DNA of 64,000 nt from Betaproteobacteria bacterium (lineage in GTDB: Bacteria > Pseudomonadota > Gammaproteobacteria > Burkholderiales > Casimicrobiaceae): positions 1 to 64,000 of the forward strand of contig JADJWJ010000006.1 in assembly GCA_016716425.1 (NCBI GenBank). The letters are read 5' to 3'. Shown here one piece after another: positions 43,645 through 52,517 of the stretch. How positions within the stretch are numbered: the first letter of the stretch is position 1; each line of letters starts with the position of its first letter. The notes below the pieces were generated by a model. The model saw only the letters and a program-made list of their open reading frames with translations, was not told the origin of the DNA and searched no databases. Made by a program: the position numbers and the translations under genes.

Positions 43645-44937
43645 TCACCGCGCGGCAGCCGCCCCGGCGTCCCACGCGACCGGCTGCGCCGAGACCGAGT
43701 AGAGCGCGCCGGGCGCGTTGCGCGTCGCCTGGAACGCCTCGACCGACTCGCCACGCATCGCGGCGTAGATGTGCAGGTTGCTGACCCCGACGACGGCACC
43801 CAGCTTCTCCAGCATGAAGAAGATGACGCCGTAGTGGATGAGGCCGCGCCAGTCGCGGCGCAGCACGAGGTCGCGTTCCTCGTCGGTGAGCCCGGCGGCG
43901 CGGCACGCGGCGTCCTCGTCGGCGAGGAACGCCGCGCGCCTCTCCGGCACGATCAGGTCGTGCAGGAAGCGGTTGAGCCGGTACGCCTTCACGCTGCGCG
44001 CGAAGTCGAACGGATACGTGCCCGGCAGCCGCCCGGCGCCGGCGAGTTGCGTGGCCACGTGCGCCCGATGCCGGTCGACTTCGGCGGCGACCGGCGGCGC
44101 CGCGAGATTCTCGTAGACCGCGGTGGCGATGCCGGTCATCGACGGCAGCGTGTACGCCTGGTGGACCTTGTGCACCTGCGCCGACAGCGCCCCGCGCATC
44201 GTCAGCCACATGATCACCTCGGCGCCCTCCAGTCCGCCCAGCTCCGCGTACTCGGCGTGCGTCATCCGCGCGAGCCGCTCGGGATCCGTCTCGATCAGGT
44301 CGAGGAAGCGCATGTCCCACGGCGTGTTGTTGAAGCCCGCGCGCTCGCCGTGCACCTGGTGGGAGAGCCCGCCGGTGGCGACCACCACGACGCGCAGGTC
44401 CTCCGGATAGCTCTCGACGGCTCGGCGCAGCGCCTGCCCCAGTTTCCAGCAGCGGCGGGCCGTGGGGATCGGGAACTGCAGAACCCCCATCTGCAACGGC
44501 ACGATCCGCACCGGCCAGCCGCCGCCGTGATCGCACAGCATCGACAGCGGCGAGAAGCAGCCGTGGTCGAGCGGCTTGTCCTGGAAGAACGCCATGTCGA
44601 ACTCGTCGGCCATCAGCGAGTGGCCGAGGTGGTTGGCGAGATCCGGATGGCCGGCGACCGGCGGCAGGTTGCGCCGGCCGCCGCCCTCGTCGGCGACTTC
44701 CCACGCGGCGCCGATCCCCAGCGCGAACGCCGAATAGTGGTCGAAGAAGAACGACGTGACGTGGTCGTTGTAGACGAACAGCAGCACGTCCGGACGCGCG
44801 GCCGTCAGCCATCGGCGCACCGGGTCGAACGCCTCGAACACGGGTGCCCATGCGGGGTCGGCCCGCTTGTCGCGATCGAACGCGAAGCCGATGGTAGGCG
44901 TGTGGGAAACCGCGATGCCTCCGACGACTTTGGCCAT
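43645..44937 (-). CDS. galA: Gallate dioxygenase-type extradiol dioxygenase (LigB-LigA fusion)
   Basis: 430 residues. The N-terminal two-thirds is a LigB-type extradiol dioxygenase with Fe(II) ligands at His12 (SHTPT), His59 (YNDHVT) and Glu240 (GAEVIMW), matching His12, His61 and Glu242 of LigB. The C-terminal third is a LigA-like domain (LNRFLHDLIVPERRAAFLAD, GLTDEERDLVLRRDW). This fused arrangement and length are typical of gallate dioxygenase; protocatechuate 4,5-cleavage is the alternative. ATG 44937 begins MAKVVGGIAV. It lies downstream of dctP on the same strand, with a strong hairpin between them. Confidence 0.8.
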   Translation of the reverse strand: MAKVVGGIAVSHTPTIGFAFDRDKRADPAWAPVFEAFDPVRRWLTAARPDVLLFVYNDHVTSFFFDHYSAFALGIGAAWEVADEGGGRRNLPPVAGHPDLANHLGHSLMADEFDMAFFQDKPLDHGCFSPLSMLCDHGGGWPVRIVPLQMGVLQFPIPTARRCWKLGQALRRAVESYPEDLRVVVVATGGLSHQVHGERAGFNNTPWDMRFLDLIETDPERLARMTHAEYAELGGLEGAEVIMWLTMRGALSAQVHKVHQAYTLPSMTGIATAVYENLAAPPVAAEVDRHRAHVATQLAGAGRLPGTYPFDFARSVKAYRLNRFLHDLIVPERRAAFLADEDAACRAAGLTDEERDLVLRRDWRGLIHYGVIFFMLEKLGAVVGVSNLHIYAAMRGESVEAFQATRNAPGALYSVSAQPVAWDAGAAAAR

Positions 44938-45081
44938 GCCTGCTCCTGTGACGGTCTGCTTTCCCGCAATCCCGGGGCGAGGGCCGCGCGAGCGGCCGGC
45001 GGCAGGCGCGGGTTCCGGCGCGCGCAAAGCCGCCGCCCTCCCGCCGCAGCCGGGATGCGTGTCGTGCCGTGGTGTGGGTCG

Positions 45082-45110
45082 CCGCGGCCGCGCGTCGCGC
45101 GCGGCCGCGG
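45082..45110 (-). terminator. Strong GC hairpin between dctP and galA
   Basis: CCGCGGCCGCGCG and its exact complement flank a TCG loop (13 bp), with an imperfect extension by GGTC/GACC. It has no U tract, so a partial terminator or RNA-processing stem is likelier than a full stop. It would adjust the ratio of the binding protein to the dioxygenase. Confidence 0.5.
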
Positions 45111-45148
45111 TGACCGGGCGCGGGAGCGTCAGCCGCCCCCGCGCGGGA

Positions 45149-46177
45149 TCACTTGCCCGAGTGCTTGGCGATCAGCGCCTTGGCAGCGTCCTGCAGCTGC
45201 TTGCCGTTGGCGCCCTTCGCGTTGACGTCGGCGATCCACTGGTCGGTCACCGTCTGCCCGACCTTCTTCCAGCTCTCGAGCTCGCTCTTCGGGATGACGT
45301 TGGTCTGGTTCTTGACCGTGAGCTTCTTGCCTTCGGCGTCGGACAGGATGAACACCTTGCCGATCTGCCCGGAGAACGCCTGCCCGCTGTTGGCGTCGAT
45401 GATCTTCTTCAGGTCGGGCGGCAGGCTCGCGTACTTGTCCTTGTTCATCACGAACATGAACGTCGACGTGTAGAACGCCGGCTCCGCCGGGTCCGTCTCC
45501 GAATGGAACTTCGCGATCTCCTGGATCTTCACCGCCGGGACGACTTCGTAGGGCACGACCGCGCCGTCGATGACGCCCTTGGAGAGTGCCTCGCTGACCT
45601 GCGGCACCGGCATGCCCACCGGCGTCGCGCCGAGTGCGCCCAGGAAGCGGTTGGTCTGGCGTGTGGGCGCGCGCACCTTCATGCCCTTCAGGTCAGCCAT
45701 CGTCTTGATCGGCTTCTCGCGCATGTGAAACACGCCCGGGCCGTGCACGTGGTAGGCGATCGGATGGATGTCCTTGTACTCGGCGGCGGCCTGCTGCGTG
45801 TTGTAGTCCCACAGCGCCTTGCTGGTCGCCTCGGCGTCGACCATCATGAACGGCAGCTCGAACACCTCGGACAGCGGGAAGCGACCCGGCGTGTAGCCGG
45901 GCAGCGTCCACACGACGTCGGCCACGCCATCCTTCACCTGGTCGAAGAGCTGCGGCGGCGTGCCGCCCAGCTGCATCGACGGGTAGATCTGGCACTTGAT
46001 CCGGTTGTTCGATTCCTTCGCGATGCGGTCGCACCACGGCTGAATGAACTGGGTGTTGGCGTACGAACCGGCCGGCAGGAAGTGGTGGACCTTGAGGGTC
46101 ACGTCCTGGGCAGCGGCGGTTCCCGACAGGGTCGCCGCGGCGAGCGCCGCGGCCAGCAGGTGCAGGGACATCTTCAC
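45149..46177 (-). CDS. dctP: TRAP transporter substrate-binding protein (DctP family)
   Basis: 342 residues with a signal peptide (LLAAALAAATLSGTAAAQ) and the DctP-type fold (LKVHHFLPAGSYANTQFI, DLKGMKVRAPTRQTNRFLGALGA, FVMNKDKYASLPPDLKKII). The family binds organic acids such as aromatic carboxylates. GTG 46177 has an AGGAGG site 8 nt upstream; the ATG two codons later is too close for it. No DctQ or DctM membrane genes are nearby. It is divergent from the LysR gene, which probably controls it. Confidence 0.88.
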   Translation of the reverse strand: MKMSLHLLAAALAAATLSGTAAAQDVTLKVHHFLPAGSYANTQFIQPWCDRIAKESNNRIKCQIYPSMQLGGTPPQLFDQVKDGVADVVWTLPGYTPGRFPLSEVFELPFMMVDAEATSKALWDYNTQQAAAEYKDIHPIAYHVHGPGVFHMREKPIKTMADLKGMKVRAPTRQTNRFLGALGATPVGMPVPQVSEALSKGVIDGAVVPYEVVPAVKIQEIAKFHSETDPAEPAFYTSTFMFVMNKDKYASLPPDLKKIIDANSGQAFSGQIGKVFILSDAEGKKLTVKNQTNVIPKSELESWKKVGQTVTDQWIADVNAKGANGKQLQDAAKALIAKHSGK

Positions 46178-46296
46178 GGGTGTTTCCTCCTCGGGAGTGA
46201 AGCAGCGGCGGCAGCGAAAAACTTGATGCCAAGCAAGGCAGCGGCGCGCAGTCTATGGGGCATGCCCCCGGGCGAGAAGATGCCGCGGCGCCAGAC

Positions 46297-46317
46297 GCGA
46301 TAACATACGGTTATCGC
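46297..46317. promoter_or_regulatory. LysR-type operator palindrome
   Basis: GCGATAAC and GTTATCGC are perfect 8-bp complementary arms with a 5-bp centre (ATACG), containing a T-N11-A core. It lies 16 bp before the LysR start and about 120 bp before dctP, the position expected for an autoregulatory and divergent-activation site. Confidence 0.7.
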
Positions 46318-46332
46318 CATCATACACACGCC

Positions 46333-47232
46333 ATGAAGCTCTTCGCCCTGCAGGCGCTGGTCGCGGCCGTCGAGGAAGGCAGCCTGCGCGCCGCCGCGCG
46401 CCGGCTCGGCGTATCGCAGCCGGCGCTGACCAAGGTGGTCCGCGAGCTGGAGCGCGAATTGAACGCGCCGCTGGTGATGCGGTCGACCACCGGCGTGACG
46501 CCTACCGCGCAAGGCAAGGTGATCGTCGACCACGCGCGCACCGTGGCGCGCGAACTCGCCGCCGCCGCCGAGGAGGTGCGCCAGCTCACCGGCGACATGG
46601 TGGGCGAGCTGACGGTCGCGGCGGTCCCGCTGGCCGTGCTGCTGCTGATCCCCGAGACGCTGCGCACGTTCTCGCGGGAGTTTCCCGGCATCCGCCTGCG
46701 CATTTCCGAGGAGATGTACATCGCCCAGCTCGGCAAGCTGCGGTCCGGCGAGGTCGACATCGCCGTCGGCCCGATCCCGGACAGCCTGCCGATCGGCGAG
46801 TTCGCGACCCGCACGCTGATGCCGATCCAGATGGCGGTCGTCGTGCGCCGCGGCAGCCCGCTCGCGAAGGCGGGTTCGCTGCGGCAGCTCGCCGAAGCGC
46901 GCTGGGTGTATACGAGCGCGACGGGGGCGACCGGCTACGGGCACATGCTTTTCGCGCACCACGGTCTGCCGCCGCCGCCGGCCGCGGCCGTGGTCAACTC
47001 GACGCTCGCGTCGATCGCGGTCATCGGCAGCGGCGACTACGTCGGGCTGATGCCGATGCCGATCGCCACGCATCCGGCCGCCGCGCCGTTCCTTGCCGTG
47101 GTTCCGATCCGCGAGGGGCACCTGCGCCTGACCATCGGCGCCATCACGAAGCCGGAGACGATGCTCAAACCGGCTGCCCGGCACTTCGTCTCGCACCTGC
47201 AGCGCGCGGCGAGTCACGCACGCCGCGGGTAG
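46333..47232 (+). CDS. LysR-family transcriptional regulator
   Basis: 299 residues. Winged-helix DNA-binding domain at 1-60 (ALVAAVEEGSLRAAARRLGVSQPALTKVVRELE), then a LysR substrate-binding domain with two hinge halves. ATG 46333 follows the operator palindrome. The divergent dctP-galA pair is its obvious target, with an aromatic acid such as gallate as the inferred effector. Confidence 0.88.
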   Translation: MKLFALQALVAAVEEGSLRAAARRLGVSQPALTKVVRELERELNAPLVMRSTTGVTPTAQGKVIVDHARTVARELAAAAEEVRQLTGDMVGELTVAAVPLAVLLLIPETLRTFSREFPGIRLRISEEMYIAQLGKLRSGEVDIAVGPIPDSLPIGEFATRTLMPIQMAVVVRRGSPLAKAGSLRQLAEARWVYTSATGATGYGHMLFAHHGLPPPPAAAVVNSTLASIAVIGSGDYVGLMPMPIATHPAAAPFLAVVPIREGHLRLTIGAITKPETMLKPAARHFVSHLQRAASHARRG

Positions 47233-47310
47233 GACACCCCGGGCGCAACGCGGCCGGAGTCTGCCGCCCGCGCGATTGGCCGCCGGCGGGGCGCGTGCCA
47301 TCATCGCCCC

Positions 47311-47922
47311 ATGGCCGGATCCGGAAGCGTGCGCGTCGAGCGCCTGACCCCCGCGCGGCAGGACGACTATCTGCGCTTCTTCGATCACGAGCGCGGCCCC
47401 GCCTTCGCCGACAATCCGGAGTGGGCAACGTGCTATTGCCACTTCTACGAGGTGCCGCCCGCGCTCGACTGGAAGGGCTTCGACGGCCCCATGAACCGCG
47501 CCGCGATGGCGGCGCGGATCGCGACCGGCGAGATGGAGGGCTACCTCGCGTACGACGGCGGCGAGGTCGTCGGCTGGATGAACGCGCAGCCGTACCCGAA
47601 GCTCCGACACGCGTGCGCGCGCCTGCGCATCCCGTCGCCGCCGCTGCCGGTGCCGCCGCACGAGGCTGCCGCGATCGTCTGCTTCGTCGTCGCGCCCACG
47701 CGGCGGCGGCAGGGCATCGCGCGCGCGCTGCTGGCGGCGGGTGCGGCGAACCTCGCGGCGCGCGGGCTTGCGCTGGTCGACGCATTTCCGTGGAACACCG
47801 AGCCTGGGGACACCAGCGCGGCCGACCACTACCACGGTTCGCTGCCGATGTTCACGCAGGCGGGCTTCGTGCCGATCGCCGCGCACGAGAACGTGACCGT
47901 CGTGCGCAAGACGCTGCGATGA
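47311..47922 (+). CDS. GNAT-family N-acetyltransferase
   Basis: 203 residues. The acetyl-CoA binding region is IVCFVVAPTRRRQGIARALLAAGAANLAARG, with the R/QxxGxG/A loop as RRQGIA. A distinctive N-terminal segment (NPEWATCYCHFYEVPP) occurs in a GNAT subgroup of unknown substrate. It is directly followed by a block of tandem repeats. Confidence 0.82.
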   Translation: MAGSGSVRVERLTPARQDDYLRFFDHERGPAFADNPEWATCYCHFYEVPPALDWKGFDGPMNRAAMAARIATGEMEGYLAYDGGEVVGWMNAQPYPKLRHACARLRIPSPPLPVPPHEAAAIVCFVVAPTRRRQGIARALLAAGAANLAARGLALVDAFPWNTEPGDTSAADHYHGSLPMFTQAGFVPIAAHENVTVVRKTLR

Positions 47923-47930
47923 GCACCGCC

Positions 47931-48240
47931 GGGCCGCCCCAAGGTGCTCGCCCCCCCTTGGGGGGAGCGGCGCGCAGCGCCGCGCGGGGGGAACACCTTC
48001 GCACCGCCGGGCCGCCCCAAGGTGCTCGCCCCCCTGGGGGGGAGCGGCGCGCAGCGCCGCGCGGGGGGGACCACACCCGCGCCGCCGGGCCGCCCCAAGG
48101 CGCTCGCCCCCCTGGGGGAGCGGCGCGCAGCGTCGCGCGGGGGGGACCACACCCGCGCCGCCGGGCCGCCCCAAGGCGCTCGCCCCCCAAGGGGGGAAGC
48201 GGCGCGCAGCGCCGCGCGGGGGGGAACACCTCCGCGCCGG
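47931..48240. repeat. Four tandem copies of a 78-bp Burkholderiales-type repeat
   Basis: Units begin GGGCCGCCCCAAGG at 47931, 48009, 48087 and 48163 (spacing 78, 78, 76 bp). Each has CCCCC-TTGGGGGG and GCGGCGCGCAGCGCCGCGCG palindromes. 78 bp is 26 codons, so a frame stays open through all copies, but the composition is not protein-like. Single GGGCCGCCCCAAGG elements are common between genes of Comamonadaceae and relatives. It is not CRISPR: there are no variable spacers. Confidence 0.85.
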
Positions 48241-48291
48241 GCCCTCCCGGCGGCGGAACAACCCGAGGCGCGAAGCGCGGAGGGTCCTCCC

Positions 48292-49386
48292 GTGAGCGGG
48301 CTCGTCGTCCGCCACCGGACGCTGCTGCCGCACGTCCTCACCCTGCTGTACGGGCTCGCGATCGCGTTCGCGAGCCTGCAGCCGTTCTCGCCGTGGATTC
48401 CGCCCGCGGCCGGCACCCCGTTCTGGCTGGCCGCACCGTGGCCGCCGCGATTCACGCGCTTCGACATCGTCGCCAACCTCGTCGCCTACGTGCCGTTCGG
48501 CCTCTTCATCTCGCTCACGCCGCAGCGCGCGGCGCCGCGCGTGCGCGCGGGGCTGGCGCTCGCGGCGGGATTCGCGCTCTCGTTCGGGTTGGAGACGCTG
48601 CAGGCGTACCTGCCGCCACGCGACGCCAACGCGATCGACGTCGCGGCCCACGCCGCCGGCGCCCTCGTGGGCGGCATCGCCGGCGCCGCGCTCGCACGCT
48701 CGTACCGCGTGCGGCAGAAGCTCTCGGCGATCCGGCATCACGTGTTCCTCGGAGGACGATTGGGTGACGTCGGGCTGGCGTTGCTCGTGCTCTGGATCGT
48801 CGCGCAGATCAACCCGGGCATCCCGTTGTTCGCGGTCACGTTCGACCCGGACCAGGCGCTGCGCGCCGCCGTCGCGGCGCCGCCGCCCCCCGACACCGCG
48901 GCGACGCTGATCGAGGCGGCCGGCACGGCGCTCCAACTCGCCGGCGTCGGACTGTTTCTCGCGCTGCTGCTGCGCGAGCGGCGGTTCGTCGGCGGGGCCG
49001 TGCTGCTGCTCGTCGGCGCCGCGCTGCTCGCCAAGGGCGGTGCGGCGATGCTGCTGCTGAAGCCGGCGGCGTGGGAAGCGTGGCTCAAACCCGGCGTGTC
49101 CGTGGGCATGGCCGGCGGCCTGCTGGTGCTGCTGTTCGCCGTGTTCCTGCCGCGGCCGGCGCAGGTGGCGACCTGCGCGACGGCGCTGCTCGCGTCGCTG
49201 CTGCTGCCGCTCGTCGCCGGCGACGTGCCCTCCGCGCGTGCGCCGATCACGCTGTTCAACTGGCGCTACGGCCACCTGCTCAACTTCAACGGCCTGACGC
49301 AGACGGTGCTGCTCGTGTGGCCGCTGCTCGCTGCCGCGTGGCTGTTCGCGCTGGCGGGCCGCCCGGCGTGGGGCGCGCCGGAATGA
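48292..49386 (+). CDS. VanZ-like multi-pass membrane protein
   Basis: 364 residues with about eight or nine membrane helices. The N-terminal half is a VanZ-like domain (FDIVANLVAYVPFGLFISLT, GLETLQAYLPPRDANAIDVAAHAAGALVGG), a fold that in VanZ confers teicoplanin resistance but in Gram-negatives has no fixed role. The C-terminal half is an additional hydrophobic region of unknown function. GTG 48292 has a GGAGGG ribosome site at the right distance; upstream codons come from the tandem repeat. Confidence 0.78.
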   Translation: MSGLVVRHRTLLPHVLTLLYGLAIAFASLQPFSPWIPPAAGTPFWLAAPWPPRFTRFDIVANLVAYVPFGLFISLTPQRAAPRVRAGLALAAGFALSFGLETLQAYLPPRDANAIDVAAHAAGALVGGIAGAALARSYRVRQKLSAIRHHVFLGGRLGDVGLALLVLWIVAQINPGIPLFAVTFDPDQALRAAVAAPPPPDTAATLIEAAGTALQLAGVGLFLALLLRERRFVGGAVLLLVGAALLAKGGAAMLLLKPAAWEAWLKPGVSVGMAGGLLVLLFAVFLPRPAQVATCATALLASLLLPLVAGDVPSARAPITLFNWRYGHLLNFNGLTQTVLLVWPLLAAAWLFALAGRPAWGAPE

Positions 49387-49404
49387 CCGGCGGCGGCCCT
49401 CCGC

Positions 49405-49410
49405 TATAAT
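49405..49410 (+). promoter_or_regulatory. -10 box (TATAAT) for the ferredoxin gene
   Basis: TATAAT in CCGCTATAATCGCCGG lies 43 bp before the ferredoxin ATG and has the same context as other promoters in the window. Confidence 0.55.
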
Positions 49411-49452
49411 CGCCGGCCTGCCGCGCCCACGGCCACGGCGCAACACCAGGTC

Positions 49453-49761
49453 ATGAGCCACTACCGCTGCCACGTCTTCTTCTGCTGCAACAAGCGCGAC
49501 GCGCCCGAGAAGTGCTGCGCGGACGCTGGCGCGGCCGACCTCCAGGCGTACGCGAAGGCGCGCATCAAGGAGCTCAAGCTGAACGGCAAGGGCAGCGTGC
49601 GCATCAACAAGGCAGGCTGCCTCGACCGCTGCGAGGAAGGGCCGGTGCTCGTCGTGTATCCCGACGCGATCTGGTACACGTACGTCGACCGCGAAGACAT
49701 CGACGAGATCATCGACCGCCACGTCGTGCACGGCGAGGTCGTCGAGCGCCTCAAGATTTGA
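49453..49761 (+). CDS. Thioredoxin-like [2Fe-2S] ferredoxin
   Basis: 102 residues. The four cluster ligands are probably among FFCCNKRDAPEKCC at the N-terminus and CLDRCEEGP, the pattern of thioredoxin-like 2Fe-2S ferredoxins (NuoE/Shethna-like group). It is a cytoplasmic electron carrier of unknown partner. Its stop overlaps the TTG start of the following hydrolase gene by two bases. Confidence 0.85.
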   Translation: MSHYRCHVFFCCNKRDAPEKCCADAGAADLQAYAKARIKELKLNGKGSVRINKAGCLDRCEEGPVLVVYPDAIWYTYVDREDIDEIIDRHVVHGEVVERLKI

Positions 49762-50375
49762 CGCCGAGGACGACGCGCCGGGTCGGCATCGACGGGCCCA
49801 CGGGCCCGCTCGAGGTCGTGCTCAACGCGCCGGAGACGACGCCGGCCGGCATCGCGCTGGTCGCGCACCCGCACTCGCTGCAGGGCGGCACGCTCGACAA
49901 CAAGGTCGTGCAGACGCTGGCGAAGACGTTCTACGCACTCGGCTACGCGGTCGTCCGCTTCAACTTCCGCGGCGTTGGCGCATCCGGCGGGTCGTTCGAC
50001 GACGGCGTGGGCGAGACCGACGACGCGCTCACCGTGCTTGCCTACGCGCGCGGCGCGCTGGGCGACGCGCTGCCGATCGTGCTCGCCGGGTTCTCGTTCG
50101 GGTCGTTCGTGCAGTCGCGCGTCGCGCAGCGCATCACGCCGCAGCGGATGGTGCTGGTCGGGCCCGCCGTGCAGCGGTTCCCGGTCGAGCACGTCCCGGC
50201 CGACACCATCGTGATCCACGGCGAGGACGACGACATCGTGCCACTCGCCGACGTGCTCGCGTGGGCGCGTCCGCAGCACCTGCCGATCGTCGTGTTTCCG
50301 GGCTGCGGCCACTTCTTCCACGGGCGCCTGCCGCAGCTCTCGCGGGTGATCGCGGGCATGTGGAAGGCGGCGTGA
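49758..50375 (+). CDS. Alpha/beta hydrolase
   Basis: 205 residues of the small alpha/beta hydrolase group. Oxyanion region ALVAHPHSLQGGT, nucleophile elbow LAGFSFGSF with Ser, acid Asp in IHGEDDDIVP, and the catalytic His in PGCGHFFHGRL. The group is often annotated as CocE/NonD-like or lysophospholipase-type; the substrate is unknown. TTG 49758 gives a TTGA overlap with the ferredoxin stop; no ATG fits. Confidence 0.82.
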   Translation: MTPRTTRRVGIDGPTGPLEVVLNAPETTPAGIALVAHPHSLQGGTLDNKVVQTLAKTFYALGYAVVRFNFRGVGASGGSFDDGVGETDDALTVLAYARGALGDALPIVLAGFSFGSFVQSRVAQRITPQRMVLVGPAVQRFPVEHVPADTIVIHGEDDDIVPLADVLAWARPQHLPIVVFPGCGHFFHGRLPQLSRVIAGMWKAA

Positions 50376-50448
50376 CGATGCGGCGAGATCCGCACGGCGC
50401 GCGGGTCTCCCTCTCCCGCTTGCGGGAGAGGGTTGGGGTGAGGGTCCT

Positions 50449-51477
<1,029 letters not shown>

Positions 51478-51585
51478 CGCGTGAGGGAGAACTTCGCACC
51501 GCGCCATCCCGGGCATCGCGACCGGCGTCATCCCGGGCAAAGCGAGGGACCTGTTTTCATCTCTGCCACCGCACGAACTGCAGGG

Positions 51586-51706
51586 GTGCGTGACCAACTC
51601 GCCGTCGTCTCCGCGAAGGCGGGGACCCGGCGTCTCGCGTCGCGACGCCACTGGGTCCCCGCCTTCGCGGGGACGACGTGAGTCTTGCGGATACTGTCAC
51701 TCGCAC
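51586..51706. repeat. Nested-palindrome extragenic element, copy C
   Basis: Outer arms GTGCGTGAC (51586-51594) and GTCACTCGCAC, inner arms GTCGTCTCCGCGAAGGCGGGG and GTCCCCGCCTTCGCGGGGAC. The spacer is shuffled relative to copies A and B, but TCTTGCGGATACTGTCAC and the ATCATCAGTAGC end match. It lies between the ATPase and permease genes of one transporter. Confidence 0.72.
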
Positions 51707-51725
51707 CGGAAATCATCAGTAGCCG

Positions 51726-52517
51726 ATGACCGCGACCGCGAAGCTTCTCGCCCCGCCGATCCTGTCCGTGCGCTTCGTGCCGGTCTGGCGGCGCAACCTC
51801 CTCGTGTGGCGCAAGCTCGCCATCGCCAGCGTGCTCGGCAACATCGCCGACCCGCTGCTGTACATGCTGGCGCTGGGCTACGGCATCGGCGCGCTGGTCG
51901 GCGAGGTCGGCGGCATGAGCTACGTCGCGTTCATCGGCACCGGCATGGTGTGCCAGAGCGCGATGTTCACCGCGAGCTTCGAGGCGATGTACTCGGCGTT
52001 CTCGCGCATGCACGTGCAGCGGACGTGGGAGGGCATCATCAACGCGCCGATCGCGCTCGACGACGTCGTGCTGGCAGAGTGGCTGTGGTGCGGGTCGAAG
52101 GCGGTGATCTCGACCACGGCGATCCTCGCGGTCATCGTCGCGCTGGGCTACGGCCACACGTGGCTCGCGCTGTGGGTGCTGCCGGTCGGGTTGCTGGTCG
52201 GCCTGACGTTCGGCGCCGCGGGGCTCGTGATGAACGCGCTGGCGCCCAACTACGACTTCTTCACGTACTTCTTCACGCTGGTGCTCACGCCGATGCTGCT
52301 GTTCTCCGGCGTGTACTTCCCGGTCGACCAGATGCCGGCGTGGCTCGCGACCGCCGCCGGCTTCCTGCCGCTCAAGCACGCGATCGACCTCACGCGCCCG
52401 CTGATGCTGGGTCGGGTGCCGGACGCCATCGCGCTGCACGTCGGCGTGCTGCTGTTCTACGCGGCGCTCGCCTACTACGTCGCGCTGGTGCTGACGCGGC
52501 GGCGGCTGCTCAAGTGA
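51726..52517 (+). CDS. ABC-2 type permease (NodJ-like)
   Basis: 263 residues, six membrane helices, ABC-2/NodJ family (GNIADPLLYMLALGYGIGALVG, FTLVLTPMLLFSGVYFPVDQMP). It should form an exporter with the ATPase upstream, despite the repeat element between them. ATG 51726 follows the element directly, without a strong ribosome site. Its stop overlaps the methyltransferase start (GTGA). Confidence 0.87.
   Translation: MTATAKLLAPPILSVRFVPVWRRNLLVWRKLAIASVLGNIADPLLYMLALGYGIGALVGEVGGMSYVAFIGTGMVCQSAMFTASFEAMYSAFSRMHVQRTWEGIINAPIALDDVVLAEWLWCGSKAVISTTAILAVIVALGYGHTWLALWVLPVGLLVGLTFGAAGLVMNALAPNYDFFTYFFTLVLTPMLLFSGVYFPVDQMPAWLATAAGFLPLKHAIDLTRPLMLGRVPDAIALHVGVLLFYAALAYYVALVLTRRRLLK

Noticed and set aside
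47931..48240. Tandem repeat considered as CRISPR
   Set aside because: The units are contiguous and nearly identical throughout, with no variable spacers and no cas genes.
46174..49731. Minus-strand 1,185-codon frame
   Set aside because: Antisense across LysR, GNAT, tandem repeats and VanZ; held open by base composition.
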